The notes: a model not told the origin generated them from the letters alone. Shown: positions 17,620 through 26,507, counted from the stretch's first letter. The stretch is 64,000 nt of DNA from Firmicutes bacterium UBA1764 (GCA_002315535.1 DCHA01000057.1:8297-72296); one strand, 5' to 3'. Translations and numbers: made by a program.

Positions 17620-18624
17620 TTAAGCCTTAAGCTTCTTTACTTCTTCTGTGAGAAGTGGAACGATTTCCTTGAGGTCGCCTACGATACCGTATGTTGCAAC
17701 TTCGAAGATTGGAGCGTCAGCGTCCTTGTTGATAGCAACAATAACGTCTGAACCAGCCATACCAGCTCTGTGCTGGATAGCTCCGGAGATTCCGCAAGCT
17801 ACATAGAGCTTTGGAGCAACTGTCTTACCAGTCTGTCCAACCTGGTGTGCGTGTGAGATCCAGCCAGCATCTACTGCTGCTCTGGAGCAACCAAGTGTAG
17901 CACCGAGGAGATCGCAGAGTTCCTGAAGTGGAGCGAATCCTTCTGCGTTACCTACGCCACGTCCGCCGGAGACAATGATGTCTGCGCCTTCGAGATCAAC
18001 AACTTCTTCAGCACCTTCTTGGATCTTGCGAACGAGTTCTGTTCTGATGTCAGCTGCTGCAACATGGATATCTTCCTTGATGATTTCAGCGTGTGGAGCT
18101 TCTTCTTCAGCCTTCTTGAATACGCCAGGACGTACTGTACCAATCTGTGGTCTAGCTGTCTTGCAAAGAATAGTAGCCATGAGGTTACCACCGAATGCAG
18201 GACGTGTCCAAGCGATGCAGCCTGTTTCTTCGTCGATTCCGAGTGATGTGCAGTCAGCTGTAAGACCAGTCTGAAGTCTTGCACTTACACGTGGAGCGAA
18301 GTCTCTGCCGTTTACGGATGCGCCTACGAGCATAGCTGTTGGGCCATACTTTTCAACTGCAGCAACGAGAGCTGTAGCATAAGCATCTGTTGAGAACATC
18401 TGATATTCAGGACCTTCAATAACGATAACCTGGTCAGCACCATGCTTTGCAGCGTCATCAACAGCAGCCTGAACATTATTTCCGATAACTACTGCAACGA
18501 GCTTTCCGCCCTGCTTTGCAGCGAGTTCTTTTCCTGGGTTAAGAAGTTCGATACCAACGTTACGAGCGGAGCCGTCTTCCTTAGTTTCTACGAATACCCA
18601 TAAATCTTTTGTCTTAGGATCCAT
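17620..18624 (-). CDS. etfA: Electron transfer flavoprotein alpha subunit
   Basis: A 334-residue EtfA. The N-terminal domain starts [22 protein letters not shown]; the C-terminal FAD-binding domain has the [12 protein letters not shown] motif, [43 protein letters not shown] and [23 protein letters not shown], all standard for EtfA. Partner of the EtfB encoded 15 bases upstream. It could serve both acyl-CoA dehydrogenases in the window. Confidence 0.97.
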   Translation of the reverse strand: MDPKTKDLWVFVETKEDGSARNVGIELLNPGKELAAKQGGKLVAVVIGNNVQAAVDDAAKHGADQVIVIEGPEYQMFSTDAYATALVAAVEKYGPTAMLVGASVNGRDFAPRVSARLQTGLTADCTSLGIDEETGCIAWTRPAFGGNLMATILCKTARPQIGTVRPGVFKKAEEEAPHAEIIKEDIHVAAADIRTELVRKIQEGAEEVVDLEGADIIVSGGRGVGNAEGFAPLQELCDLLGATLGCSRAAVDAGWISHAHQVGQTGKTVAPKLYVACGISGAIQHRAGMAGSDVIVAINKDADAPIFEVATYGIVGDLKEIVPLLTEEVKKLKA

Positions 18625-18639
18625 AATTACGCCTCCTCC

Positions 18640-19443
18640 TTAAATAACATGACTCTCGGTGAGCTTGCCAACGAGAAGTTTAACTACATCTTCAGGTGTT
18701 TCAGCCTTGAGGATTTCTCCGCCAGCAGCAACTGGTGGTGTGAATGACTTTCTTACGAATGTCGGGGATCCCTTAAGACCGATCTTTGCATCGTCCATAT
18801 CCGGATTGAATCCGTCGCCAAGAACTTCGATAACTGCCTTGTTTGCAGCCATCTTTCTCTTGATGGTCGGGAATCTTGGATCGAAGCTTGGCTTTGTGAA
18901 TGTTACAACTGCCGGAGCCTTAATTGAAAGTACGAGATTTCCATCAGCGCCTTCCTTGAGAACTTCAAGCTTGTCGCCGTTCATTTCGCATTCGAGACCA
19001 TTTGTGATCTGGCCATATCCGAGCCATTCTGCCATTTCTGGACCAACCTGTGCTGTATCTCCATCGATAGCCTGCTTGCCGCAGAAGATGAAGTCGAACT
19101 TGCCTTCAACTTTTTCGATTTCCTTTACAGCGTTGTAAAGAATGTAGGATGTTGCGAGTGTGTCGGAGCCTGCGAATGATCTGCCGCTAACGAGATAAGC
19201 CTTGTCAGCTGCGATTGCGAGGCATTCCTTGGAAACAGCCTTTGCTGCTTCTGGGCCCATTGTTACAACAACGATTTTAACTTCTGGGTCTTTGTCCTTA
19301 AGACGTGCTGCTGCTTCCAGAGCATAACCATCATATGGGTTAAGGATTGCTGGAACGCCATCACGGATAAGGGTGTTGGTTACAGGATCGATCTTAATCT
19401 CGGTCGTATCCGGAACCTGCTTTGCGCATACTAAGATGTTCAT
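18640..19443 (-). CDS. etfB: Electron transfer flavoprotein beta subunit
   Basis: A 267-residue EtfB starting MNILVCAKQVPDTTEIKIDP, with LNPYDGYALEAAARLKD, VVTMGPEAA, and the FIFCGKQAIDGDTAQVGPEMAEWLG nucleotide-binding segment that also occurs in bifurcating clostridial Etfs. First gene of the minus-strand etfB-etfA-bcd operon; RBS GGAGGGAAA precedes the ATG, and a TATAAT-like -10 lies on the minus strand at 19496-19501. Confidence 0.97.
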   Translation of the reverse strand: MNILVCAKQVPDTTEIKIDPVTNTLIRDGVPAILNPYDGYALEAAARLKDKDPEVKIVVVTMGPEAAKAVSKECLAIAADKAYLVSGRSFAGSDTLATSYILYNAVKEIEKVEGKFDFIFCGKQAIDGDTAQVGPEMAEWLGYGQITNGLECEMNGDKLEVLKEGADGNLVLSIKAPAVVTFTKPSFDPRFPTIKRKMAANKAVIEVLGDGFNPDMDDAKIGLKGSPTFVRKSFTPPVAAGGEILKAETPEDVVKLLVGKLTESHVI

Positions 19444-19585
19444 TTTTCCCTCCTAAAAATATTTAGTGTTTATAAGCATATATTTATGCGCAATTATTAT
19501 ATCACAAATACACATACAATAGTATATAGGAATGTGATTTTTTTCACACAATAGATAAAAACTTTAAGAAGACCACAATATGTAG

Positions 19586-19591
19586 TATAAT
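19586..19591 (+). promoter_or_regulatory. -10 element of the CDF gene, possible leaderless transcript
   Basis: TATAAT at 19586-19591 would place the transcription start near 19598, only about 3 bases before the ATG at 19601, and no ribosome binding site is visible. A -35 match is poor. Confidence 0.45.
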
Positions 19592-19600
19592 TTATCCGAT

Positions 19601-20767
19601 ATGAAAAAATTTATTATTAAACATTTCGTAAAAAACCCTGATGATCTCAAATCTGTTGAGACCAGAGAGAGCTACGGCTCTGTCGCAGGCATAGTTGGAA
19701 TCATCTCCAACCTCATATTATGCATTTTCAAAATTGGCTCCGGCATTATATTCGGCAGCATTGCAATCCTTGCTGATGGTATCAACAACCTTGCTGATGC
19801 CAGCGGATCCTTAATTACTTTAATCGGCTTTAAGCTTGCGGGAAGGAAGCCTGATAAGGATCATCCGTACGGACATGGACGCACTGAATATCTCGCGGGG
19901 CTTGTTGTTTCGGTAATGGTTCTCGTTATCGGTATTTCGCTGATGAAGACTTCCATTGAAAAAACAATACATCCGGAGGAGCTTGAGTTCAGTGTGCTCA
20001 GTATTGTGGTGCTTGTTGTCGCAATCGCAATTAAGCTGTGGCAGACAAGCTTTAATATGAGCATAGGCAAGATAATTGATTCTGATGCACTTTTGGCAAC
20101 AGGCGCAGACAGCAGAAATGATGTAATTTCTACCTCTGCGGTTTTGCTGTCGGTAATTATCGGAAAGCTTTTCGGAATTAATTTGGACGGCCCTGTGGGC
20201 ATTATCGTTGCGGGCTTTATTATCTGGAGCGGAATCGGGCTTGTTAAAGAGACTGTTGCTCCAATCCTCGGCCAGGCACCGGATCCGGAGCTTGTCCAAG
20301 AAATTGCTGACCTGCTTGAGTCCGAACCGAAGGTCCTCGGAATTCATGATCTAATCGTTCATGACTACGGTCCGGGTAGACTTTTCGCAAGCGTACACGC
20401 TGAGGTTGATGGCTTTGATAACATCTTTGAAATCCACGATTTTATTGATAATCTGGAGTATCAGTGCATGGATGAAATTGGTGTAATGCTGACCATTCAC
20501 ATGGATCCTGTTGATCCTAAGGACCCGGTAGTTGCCATGGCAAAGGAGTTTATCTCGGAAATCGTTCATTCTACCGAAGGCGTTGTCAATTTCCATGATG
20601 TTCGCGCTGTATCCGGTCCGACACATACGAATATAGTATTCGACATTGTTGTGGAATTTGACTGTAAGTATTCGGACGAAGAGCTGCAAAAGATTTTCAG
20701 CGATGGACTTAAATCGCATAATCCAAAATATAACTGCGTAATGAACATCGATCATAAGTATGCATAA
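19601..20767 (+). CDS. Cation diffusion facilitator exporter, MntE-like metal site
   Basis: A 388-residue CDF exporter with six membrane helices in the first 225 residues and a cytoplasmic C-terminal domain (HDLIVHDYGPGRLFASVHAEVDG). The four metal-site positions read N62/D66 in helix 2 (INNLAD) and D170/D174 in helix 5 (GADSRND). This N-D-D-D set is the one described for manganese exporter MntE, while zinc CDFs usually have H-D-H-D or D-D-H-D, so manganese export is the best inference. No Shine-Dalgarno sequence is seen; a TATAAT lies 10 bases upstream. Terminator at 20833. Confidence 0.9.
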   Translation: MKKFIIKHFVKNPDDLKSVETRESYGSVAGIVGIISNLILCIFKIGSGIIFGSIAILADGINNLADASGSLITLIGFKLAGRKPDKDHPYGHGRTEYLAGLVVSVMVLVIGISLMKTSIEKTIHPEELEFSVLSIVVLVVAIAIKLWQTSFNMSIGKIIDSDALLATGADSRNDVISTSAVLLSVIIGKLFGINLDGPVGIIVAGFIIWSGIGLVKETVAPILGQAPDPELVQEIADLLESEPKVLGIHDLIVHDYGPGRLFASVHAEVDGFDNIFEIHDFIDNLEYQCMDEIGVMLTIHMDPVDPKDPVVAMAKEFISEIVHSTEGVVNFHDVRAVSGPTHTNIVFDIVVEFDCKYSDEELQKIFSDGLKSHNPKYNCVMNIDHKYA

Positions 20768-20832
20768 ATATGTACCATTCATGTTGATATATAATAATGT
20801 AGAATATTTTATTACAGATGATGAAATGACAG

Positions 20833-20866
20833 GCTGCTCAGTAAAATGAGCAGCTTTTGTATTTTT
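20833..20866 (+). terminator. Terminator of the CDF gene
   Basis: GCTGCTCA-N6-TGAGCAGC followed by TTTTGTATTTTT. Confidence 0.9.
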
Positions 20867-20909
20867 CGCTTGAACTTAGGCGCAGATGATAATATAATTG
20901 AAAGGCTAT

Positions 20910-20985
20910 CGGGGTGTAGCGCAGTTGGTAGCGTGCTTGGTTCGGGACCAAGAGGCCATGGGTTCGAATCCCGTCACTCCGACCA
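20910..20985 (+). tRNA. tRNA-Pro (anticodon CGG)
   Basis: Cloverleaf of 76 bases with encoded CCA: acceptor CGGGGTG/CACTCCG with one G-T pair, D arm GCGCAGTTGGTAGCGT, anticodon stem CTTGG/CCAAG with loop TTCGGGA (anticodon CGG), and T arm GGGTTCGAATCCC. Confidence 0.95.
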
Positions 20986-20992
20986 TGAATGT

Positions 20993-21020
20993 GAAAGGAC
21001 AGGTATAGCCTGTCCTTTTC
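20993..21020 (+). terminator. Terminator after tRNA-Pro
   Basis: AAAGGACAGG-TATAG-CCTGTCCTTT followed by T and C, directly after the tRNA. Confidence 0.85.
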
Positions 21021-21051
21021 CATAGTTTGGCATAATTTCGCTTGGTTATCT

Positions 21052-22461
21052 ATGAAAAATACAGCTGTAATTCCAAAAGATGAAGAGGCAAAGGTTCTGG
21101 GCTTGTTTGTAAAAGAGAAGTCTTTTTACAAGTCCTTTTTTGGCTTGCTGATAATAATAGCGCTCCAGCAGTTTGCGGCGCTGATGGTGAACCTTGTTGA
21201 CAATCTCATGCTCGGCAGATACACCGAGCTTGCCCTCTCCGGAGCAACCCTCGTCAACCAGCTTCAATTTGTTCTTCAGCAGGTTGCATCGGGCGTAGGC
21301 CTTGGAATCGTCGTTTTGGCTTCTCAGTACTGGGGCCAGAAAAGAATTACTGAAATCAAAAAGATCATTTCAATCGGCATGAAATTCGGAATGCTGGCGG
21401 GCCTGGTATTCTTTGTGCTTGGACTCACAATTCCGACTCAGCTTCTTTCGCTTTTCACAAACGATCAGCAGGTTATCGCTGAGGGCGTTAAATACCTGAA
21501 AATAATGGTGTGGACCTATCCTCTTTTCGCAATGTCAAATACCCTTATGTATGCACTGCAAAGCGTCGAGACAGCCATGATAGGAACCATCATGTCTATC
21601 AGCACGATTATCATAAACTTCTGTTGCAATTATTGCCTTATCTACGGTAATCTCGGTGCGCCGGAGCTTGGAATCAGGGGCGCCGCTATCGCAACCGTGG
21701 TCAGCCGCAGCGTCGAGCTGATCCTGATACTCGTCTACGTTTTATTTATTGATAAGAAGCTCAAGCTTAAAATAAAGGATTTAATTTCATTTGACATGAC
21801 CTTTATGAGCGACTATATCAAGGTCGCCGCTCCGGTCATCATTACAGGCTTTTTATGGGGCTTTGCTATGGCAGCGCAGACCGCAGTTCTTGGTCATATC
21901 AGTGCTTCGGTAATAGCCGCAAACAGCATCGCCGTAACCATATCCGAGCTCTTCGCGGTATTCGGCACATCCTGCGTTAATGTTTCATCTGTAATAATCG
22001 GAAAGACTATAGGCTCGGGTCAGCTTAGCAAAATCAGGGCATACACCAAGACCATGCAGGGCATTTTCATTTGCCTGGGTGTCAGCCTGGGTCTGCTGAT
22101 TTTCATCTTCAGAAAGCCTCTTGTCGGCTTTTACAATATCTCGGATGAGACCCGCAGCCTGACTCTCAGTTTCCTGGCGATTCTCAGCGTTACATATATG
22201 GGTTCATGCTATGAATACCCCGTAATGAGCGGGATTATTGCCGGAGGCGGATCAACTAAATACGCGGCATGGATGGATAATCTTTTCATGTGGCTGTTCA
22301 CAATTCCGCTATCCGTGCTGAGTGCCTATGTATTTGACTTCCCGCCGGTTGTGACCTATTGCTGCCTCAAGGCCGATCAGCTTATCAAATGCATTCCTAA
22401 TGCCATTGTTGTAAACAGATTCAAGTGGGTAAAGATACTTACCAGAGAGTCCGAAAAATAA
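21052..22461 (+). CDS. MATE-family efflux transporter
   Basis: A 469-residue protein with twelve predicted helices. It has the MATE signatures: VDNLMLGRYTELALSGATLVNQL in the first half and the matching second-half segment MAAQTAVLGHISASVIAANSIAVTISE. Members export cationic drugs or metabolites with sodium or protons. No clear ribosome binding site precedes the ATG. It is a stand-alone gene with its own terminator at 22483; substrate unknown. Confidence 0.93.
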   Translation: MKNTAVIPKDEEAKVLGLFVKEKSFYKSFFGLLIIIALQQFAALMVNLVDNLMLGRYTELALSGATLVNQLQFVLQQVASGVGLGIVVLASQYWGQKRITEIKKIISIGMKFGMLAGLVFFVLGLTIPTQLLSLFTNDQQVIAEGVKYLKIMVWTYPLFAMSNTLMYALQSVETAMIGTIMSISTIIINFCCNYCLIYGNLGAPELGIRGAAIATVVSRSVELILILVYVLFIDKKLKLKIKDLISFDMTFMSDYIKVAAPVIITGFLWGFAMAAQTAVLGHISASVIAANSIAVTISELFAVFGTSCVNVSSVIIGKTIGSGQLSKIRAYTKTMQGIFICLGVSLGLLIFIFRKPLVGFYNISDETRSLTLSFLAILSVTYMGSCYEYPVMSGIIAGGGSTKYAAWMDNLFMWLFTIPLSVLSAYVFDFPPVVTYCCLKADQLIKCIPNAIVVNRFKWVKILTRESEK

Positions 22462-22482
22462 GTAATTTCATATTAAAAGCCA

Positions 22483-22522
22483 ACACAGAGTTATTTTCTC
22501 GTAGAAAACTCTGTGTTTTTTT
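22483..22522 (+). terminator. Terminator of the MATE gene
   Basis: ACACAGAGTT (22483-22492) pairs with AACTCTGTGT (22507-22516), followed by a run of Ts. Confidence 0.9.
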
Positions 22523-22532
22523 AATATTTAAC

Positions 22533-22580
22533 TTGACATGCAAGCGATATTGTATTACTGTATTAATCGCTTAATACAGT
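22533..22580 (+). promoter_or_regulatory. Promoter and palindromic operator of the GntR-ABC operon
   Basis: A consensus -35 TTGACA at 22533-22538 is followed 17 bases later by a weak -10 (TACTGT). The -10 lies within a perfect inverted repeat ACTGTATTAA-TCGC-TTAATACAGT (22557-22580). The arrangement indicates autorepression by the GntR-family protein encoded next. Confidence 0.8.
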
Positions 22581-22600
22581 TTTCAAAAAGGGGTATTTAA

Positions 22601-22963
22601 ATGGAATGGAATTTCAGAAATGATTTACCGATTTACACACAGCTTATGGAACAACTAAGCCGTGCGATAGTCTCCGGCGAGCTGCTTCCCGGAGCTAAGC
22701 TTCCGTCTGTCCGTGATATGGCAATGGATGCGGGCGTAAATCCAAACACGGTGCAGCGGGCTCTTGCAGATCTTGAGCGCGAGGGGCTTGTGTTTTCTCA
22801 GCGGACATCCGGGCGCTATGTTACGGATGATGAGGCCTTGATAGGGGAAAGAAAAGAGGCCATGGCAGAGGAAATCGCAAGGCAGTTTGTTGATTCCATA
22901 AGCAGCTTGGGATTGGACAAGGAAGAGATTATTAAGGTAATTGAAAGGGTAAGGGGCAAATAA
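22601..22963 (+). CDS. GntR-family regulator, YtrA subfamily
   Basis: A 120-residue short GntR regulator: a winged helix-turn-helix (PIYTQLMEQLSRAIVSGEL, KLPSVRDMAMDAGVNPNTVQRALADLEREGLV) followed only by a short helical dimerisation tail, as in YtrA-type proteins that control ABC exporters. RBS AAAGGGG. The gene for its ABC ATPase starts 1 base after the stop, and the palindrome at 22557-22580 is the likely operator. Inducers of this subfamily are often cell-wall-active compounds; unknown here. Confidence 0.92.
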   Translation: MEWNFRNDLPIYTQLMEQLSRAIVSGELLPGAKLPSVRDMAMDAGVNPNTVQRALADLEREGLVFSQRTSGRYVTDDEALIGERKEAMAEEIARQFVDSISSLGLDKEEIIKVIERVRGK

Positions 22964-22964
22964 A

Positions 22965-23660
22965 ATGGAGACATTAAAGTGCAGTGGACTCGGAAAGAGA
23001 TACGGATCCACAAGGGTATTTGAAAACCTTAATCTAGAGCTCGAGGGCGGCCATATCGTCGGTCTGCTTGGGCCAAACGGCAGCGGAAAGACAACGCTGA
23101 TAAAGCTTTGCTGCGGACTGCTGACTCCTGATGCAGGGGAAATCAAAATCGGAGGAGAAAAGATTGGTCCAAAGTCAAAAGCTATCACATCATATTTGCC
23201 GGAGCGTATGGCTCTGGCGGAATGGATGACCGCGGCGCAGGCAATGGATTATTACGCAGATTTCTTTGAGGATTTCAGCCGCAGCAGTGCGACTGAAATG
23301 ATTCACAGCCTGGGACTTGATGAGAATCAGTCCATCAAGACAATGAGCAAGGGCACCAAGGAAAAGCTGCAGCTGATACTTACTATGAGCCGCAAGGCAA
23401 AGCTCTACTTGCTTGACGAACCGATTGGCGGCGTAGATCCTGCAACAAGAGATTATATTCTTAACACTATTATTAATAACTACAATCCTGAGGCAACTGT
23501 CCTGATTTCAACTCACCTTATCAGCGATGTTGAGCAGGTTCTCGACCAGGTTATTTTCCTGCGCGAGGGGAAAATCATTCTTCAGTCAGACGTTGATGAT
23601 TTGCGCATGGAAAGAGGAAAGAGTATTGATGAGATCTTTAGGGAGGAATTCAGATGCTAG
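22965..23660 (+). CDS. ABC transporter ATP-binding protein
   Basis: A 231-residue ABC ATPase: Walker A GPNGSGKTT, a signature segment reading MSKGTKEKLQL in place of LSGGQ, Walker B LYLLDEPIGGVD and the switch His in STHLI. The variant signature is common in YtrB/EcsA-type ATPases encoded with YtrA regulators. Overlaps the permease gene by 7 bases, so they form one exporter, probably for drug or peptide resistance. Confidence 0.92.
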   Translation: METLKCSGLGKRYGSTRVFENLNLELEGGHIVGLLGPNGSGKTTLIKLCCGLLTPDAGEIKIGGEKIGPKSKAITSYLPERMALAEWMTAAQAMDYYADFFEDFSRSSATEMIHSLGLDENQSIKTMSKGTKEKLQLILTMSRKAKLYLLDEPIGGVDPATRDYILNTIINNYNPEATVLISTHLISDVEQVLDQVIFLREGKIILQSDVDDLRMERGKSIDEIFREEFRC

Positions 23661-24478
23661 GGAAATTAATTAAGCATGAATTTAAGGCCACCGCAAGAAT
23701 AATCTGGCCTATGTACGCCGGCATGGTTGTACTTGCACTTATCACAAGACTTGCCGCTATGCCGCTTCTTGACAGCCAGCACAGCTTCTTTATTAACGCT
23801 ATCAGCATATTAATCATATTCCTGTTTGGGCTTTGCATGATAGCTCTGGCATTCATGCCACTGATAATAAGCGCAGTTCGCTTTAAAAAGAACATACTCG
23901 GCAGCGAGGGTTATTTAACCATGAGCCTTCCGGTCAACACAGATCAGGTGCTTTGCTCAAAGATGATTACGAGCCTTGTGTGGTATTTCGCAAGCGCGCT
24001 GCTCGGCCTTGCAATTATTCTGATGATGGTATTCTGGGGACAGGATATTCAGCTCTTTTCCGGAGGCATCGATCTTAAAGGCTTCTTCGAAGAGGCCGCA
24101 AGACTTTCTGCAGAAAACAAGAAAATTATTTGGAATGTAGTGCTTCTCATTACTGAGTTCGTTGTTGACGGCGTAATCCTAATCAACCTCGGAACGCTTA
24201 TCGTCTATGCCTCCTATTCAATCGGCTATAGCGTCAACAAGCATAAGTCACTGCTGACTGTGGTATTATTCTTTGTGTTGTTCCACATTTCAAACTGGGT
24301 TTGTGTTTTGGGAATCTTCATCTTTGGCAGACAGAGCCAGAGGTGGATTGATTTCATGACCGGAGTAAACGGCCTTCAGAGCTTCCTCGCAGGCATGCTG
24401 CTTTTGATGCTGATATCAAGCGCAGTATTATACTTCATTACAAGATTCTTTATCACAAGAAAGCTGAACCTGGAGTAA
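23654..24478 (+). CDS. ABC transporter permease
   Basis: A 274-residue membrane protein with about six hydrophobic segments, beginning MLGKLIKHEFKATARIIWP, an N-terminus typical of YtrC/ABC-2-like permeases. It starts inside the ATPase gene with GGGAGG about 8 bases upstream and is followed by a terminator. It would form the membrane part of the exporter with the 22965 ATPase. No extracellular domain is apparent. Confidence 0.82.
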   Translation: MLGKLIKHEFKATARIIWPMYAGMVVLALITRLAAMPLLDSQHSFFINAISILIIFLFGLCMIALAFMPLIISAVRFKKNILGSEGYLTMSLPVNTDQVLCSKMITSLVWYFASALLGLAIILMMVFWGQDIQLFSGGIDLKGFFEEAARLSAENKKIIWNVVLLITEFVVDGVILINLGTLIVYASYSIGYSVNKHKSLLTVVLFFVLFHISNWVCVLGIFIFGRQSQRWIDFMTGVNGLQSFLAGMLLLMLISSAVLYFITRFFITRKLNLE

Positions 24479-24491
24479 CAGTCTAATATGA

Positions 24492-24520
24492 AAAGCCCCG
24501 AGCGTTTTGCTCGGGGCTTT
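24492..24520. terminator. Bidirectional terminator
   Basis: AAAGCCCCGAGC-GTTTT-GCTCGGGGCTTT, a perfect 12-bp stem between the ABC permease (+) and rmuC (-). Confidence 0.93.
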
Positions 24521-24523
24521 GTG

Positions 24524-25885
24524 TTATTCTTCGTCGCTATATTCAATCTGGTTGTTAAGCTCCAGATATCTTTCGCTGTCGTCATCTGTAAGGCTTTGAA
24601 CCTCGCGGAGCTTTCTGTTAATTGCCTTGGTTCTCGTTCCGATCAGAGTATCAAGATCCTTTGAAGTCTGATTAAGATGCGTCTGCATCTTGACTGCAAC
24701 CTCTTCGAATTTTTCAAACTCGGTTTTTACTGCACCAAGCAATGTCCAAACCTCGTCTGATCTCTTTTGGATCGCCAGGGTCCTGAAGCCCATCTGAAGG
24801 CTGTTAAGCAGCGCCGCCATAGTGCTTGGCCCCGCAACATTAACTCCATCCTTTTGAAGCTTTTCCAAAAGACCTCTGTTTACAACCTCTGCATACAGGC
24901 CCTCAAACGGAAGGAACATGATGCCGAAGTTTGTTGTATAAGGAACCGAAACGTATTTTTCCTTAATGTCCTTTGCTTCTTTTTTCAGCTCTGTTTCAAG
25001 AGCCTTATAAGCGGCCTCGATTTCGAGTCTGTCTCCGCCTTCCTGAGCCTCTATCAGCTGCTGATAGCGCTCTCCGGCGAACTTAGAGTCAATTGGCAAA
25101 TATACACTGCCTTCGGAGCCCGGAAGCTTAACCGCAAACTCAACTCTTTCTGTGCTGCCCGGAACGGTTGCGACATTGGTTTCGTATTGCTCCGGCGAAA
25201 GAATTTCCTCGAGGATTGCGCCAAGCTGGATCTCGCCAAGTATTCCGCGGGTTTTAACTCCGGAGAGAACCTTCTTAAGGCCCCCGACGTCGCTGGCAAG
25301 ATTCTTCATCTGGCCTATGCCCTCGTATACCTGTGCAAGCTGATCGCTGACTGTTTTAAAGGATTCGCTGATGCGCTTTTCGAGGGTTGTCTGAAGCTTT
25401 TCATCTACAGTGCCCTTGATCTCATCAAGCTTTTTACTGTTTTCATCACGGACGTCTCTGAGGCTGTCGCTCATGCTGTTTCTGATTTTTTCCAGAGCAT
25501 CCTTGTTGCTGGACTCCAGAGATTCCATGCGTCTGTATATAGTTTCAAGACGATCGTTCATATCGTCCTGCATTTGGTCTATGAGCTTTACCTCATTGTC
25601 GTTCATGCTGCGCTGGATTTCTCCGAAATGATCGAATCTGTCGTTTTGGTGATCCTGGCGTTCTTTTATTTGATCACCAATAAGCTCGAGATTCTTTTGG
25701 TTACCGTCATTGATGTTGTTTACAATTCCGATAATATCATTTCGGAGAGCTGCGTTCTGGCTTGCGATATCCGCCTTTACGGCGTCTGTAATGTCTTCTG
25801 CTCTGTCTCTTGAATTGCTCTTTATCAGAACAATCAGAAGCAGAATAATAGTTATAGCCAGTAATACTATTGTCAATATTTCCAC
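24524..25885 (-). CDS. rmuC: DNA recombination protein RmuC homologue
   Basis: A 453-residue RmuC family protein: an N-terminal membrane anchor (about residues 3-20), a long coiled coil (about 40-200), then the nuclease-like domain with RGILGEIQLGAILEEILSPEQYE, LPIDSKFAGERYQQL and YTTNFGIMFLPFEGLYAEV. RmuC limits inversions at short inverted repeats. The start is GTG with AAAGGAGA about 6 bases upstream. Monocistronic. Confidence 0.93.
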   Translation of the reverse strand: MEILTIVLLAITIILLLIVLIKSNSRDRAEDITDAVKADIASQNAALRNDIIGIVNNINDGNQKNLELIGDQIKERQDHQNDRFDHFGEIQRSMNDNEVKLIDQMQDDMNDRLETIYRRMESLESSNKDALEKIRNSMSDSLRDVRDENSKKLDEIKGTVDEKLQTTLEKRISESFKTVSDQLAQVYEGIGQMKNLASDVGGLKKVLSGVKTRGILGEIQLGAILEEILSPEQYETNVATVPGSTERVEFAVKLPGSEGSVYLPIDSKFAGERYQQLIEAQEGGDRLEIEAAYKALETELKKEAKDIKEKYVSVPYTTNFGIMFLPFEGLYAEVVNRGLLEKLQKDGVNVAGPSTMAALLNSLQMGFRTLAIQKRSDEVWTLLGAVKTEFEKFEEVAVKMQTHLNQTSKDLDTLIGTRTKAINRKLREVQSLTDDDSERYLELNNQIEYSDEE

Positions 25886-25953
25886 GTTACTCTCCTTTGC
25901 ACATATGTTCTTTTATCTATTATAGCATAAAAAACAGCAAAAGAGATTTGAAA

Positions 25954-26265
25954 CTAATTATTGAGTATTTCGAGGACTGTATTCTTTTGATCTTTAATTT
26001 TCTTTTTGAATAAGAAATAATGAACAAATCCCAAGACAGCTATTGCCGGAGATATAGCCATGAAAACAATTCCGAACTTAACTACTTCGGGATTGTCAAT
26101 AAACTCGAACATACCTATTCCTGCGGCAAAGACAGAAATAGCTGTTCTTATATAGGCTAAAAGAGATTGCGTGTTAGTTAAAGATGTACGATCAAAGGCC
26201 ATTTCGGTTCTTACCTTGGCCATGTTGGTTTGTTCGATAGTCAGCCCAAGCTTTTTGTCTTCCAT
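25954..26265 (-). CDS. DUF202-family small membrane protein
   Basis: A 103-residue protein with a soluble N-terminus (MEDKKLGLTIEQTNMAKVRTEMAFDRTSLTNTQSLLAYIRTAIS) and two to three membrane helices, matching DUF202/YidH proteins. The frame is open further upstream, but the ATG at 26265 has AGAGG 9 bases before it and gives the usual family length. Function is not established in the family. Confidence 0.82.
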   Translation of the reverse strand: MEDKKLGLTIEQTNMAKVRTEMAFDRTSLTNTQSLLAYIRTAISVFAAGIGMFEFIDNPEVVKFGIVFMAISPAIAVLGFVHYFLFKKKIKDQKNTVLEILNN

Positions 26266-26507
26266 TTTCCATTTCCTCTGCTGAGATCCCCACCTCAGTT
26301 TTCTAAATGTTATAATAACAGAAAAAATGGAATGATACAAGATGAAACATGTTGAAAATAATTGCTCACTAATTACTTTTTTAACACTGTAGGGCATAAT
26401 CCCACTTAAAAAAATTATTCAAATCCGCAAAACCTGATATCGTTTATTTTTCAATGCATCCACGCGTAGGGTGTATGAGATGGGACAGAAAAGTGCAAAT
26501 AAAAGCC
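26266..26507. other. Intergenic region holding a shared 35-bp element
   Basis: No gene is seen. The minus-strand promoter of the DUF202 gene probably lies near 26310 (TATAAC). The stretch 26334-26368 matches 32848-32882 at 30 of 35 positions; see the regulatory entries. Confidence 0.5.
26334..26368. promoter_or_regulatory. Shared 35-bp element, copy 1 (GAAAC direct repeats)
   Basis: Blocks beginning GATACAAGAT, GAAACATGTT and GAAAATAATT follow at 10-bp intervals, then TGCTCA. It is 30/35 identical to 32848-32882. Ten-base-spaced GAAAC-like direct repeats are the usual operator form for DeoR-family regulators, one of which is encoded at 33777. Confidence 0.6.

Noticed and set aside
24767..25813. 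348-codon open frame on the plus strand opposite rmuC
   Set aside because: The minus strand encodes a clear RmuC with coiled coil and nuclease motifs; the opposite frame has a leucine/phenylalanine-rich composition typical of antisense translation of a coiled coil.
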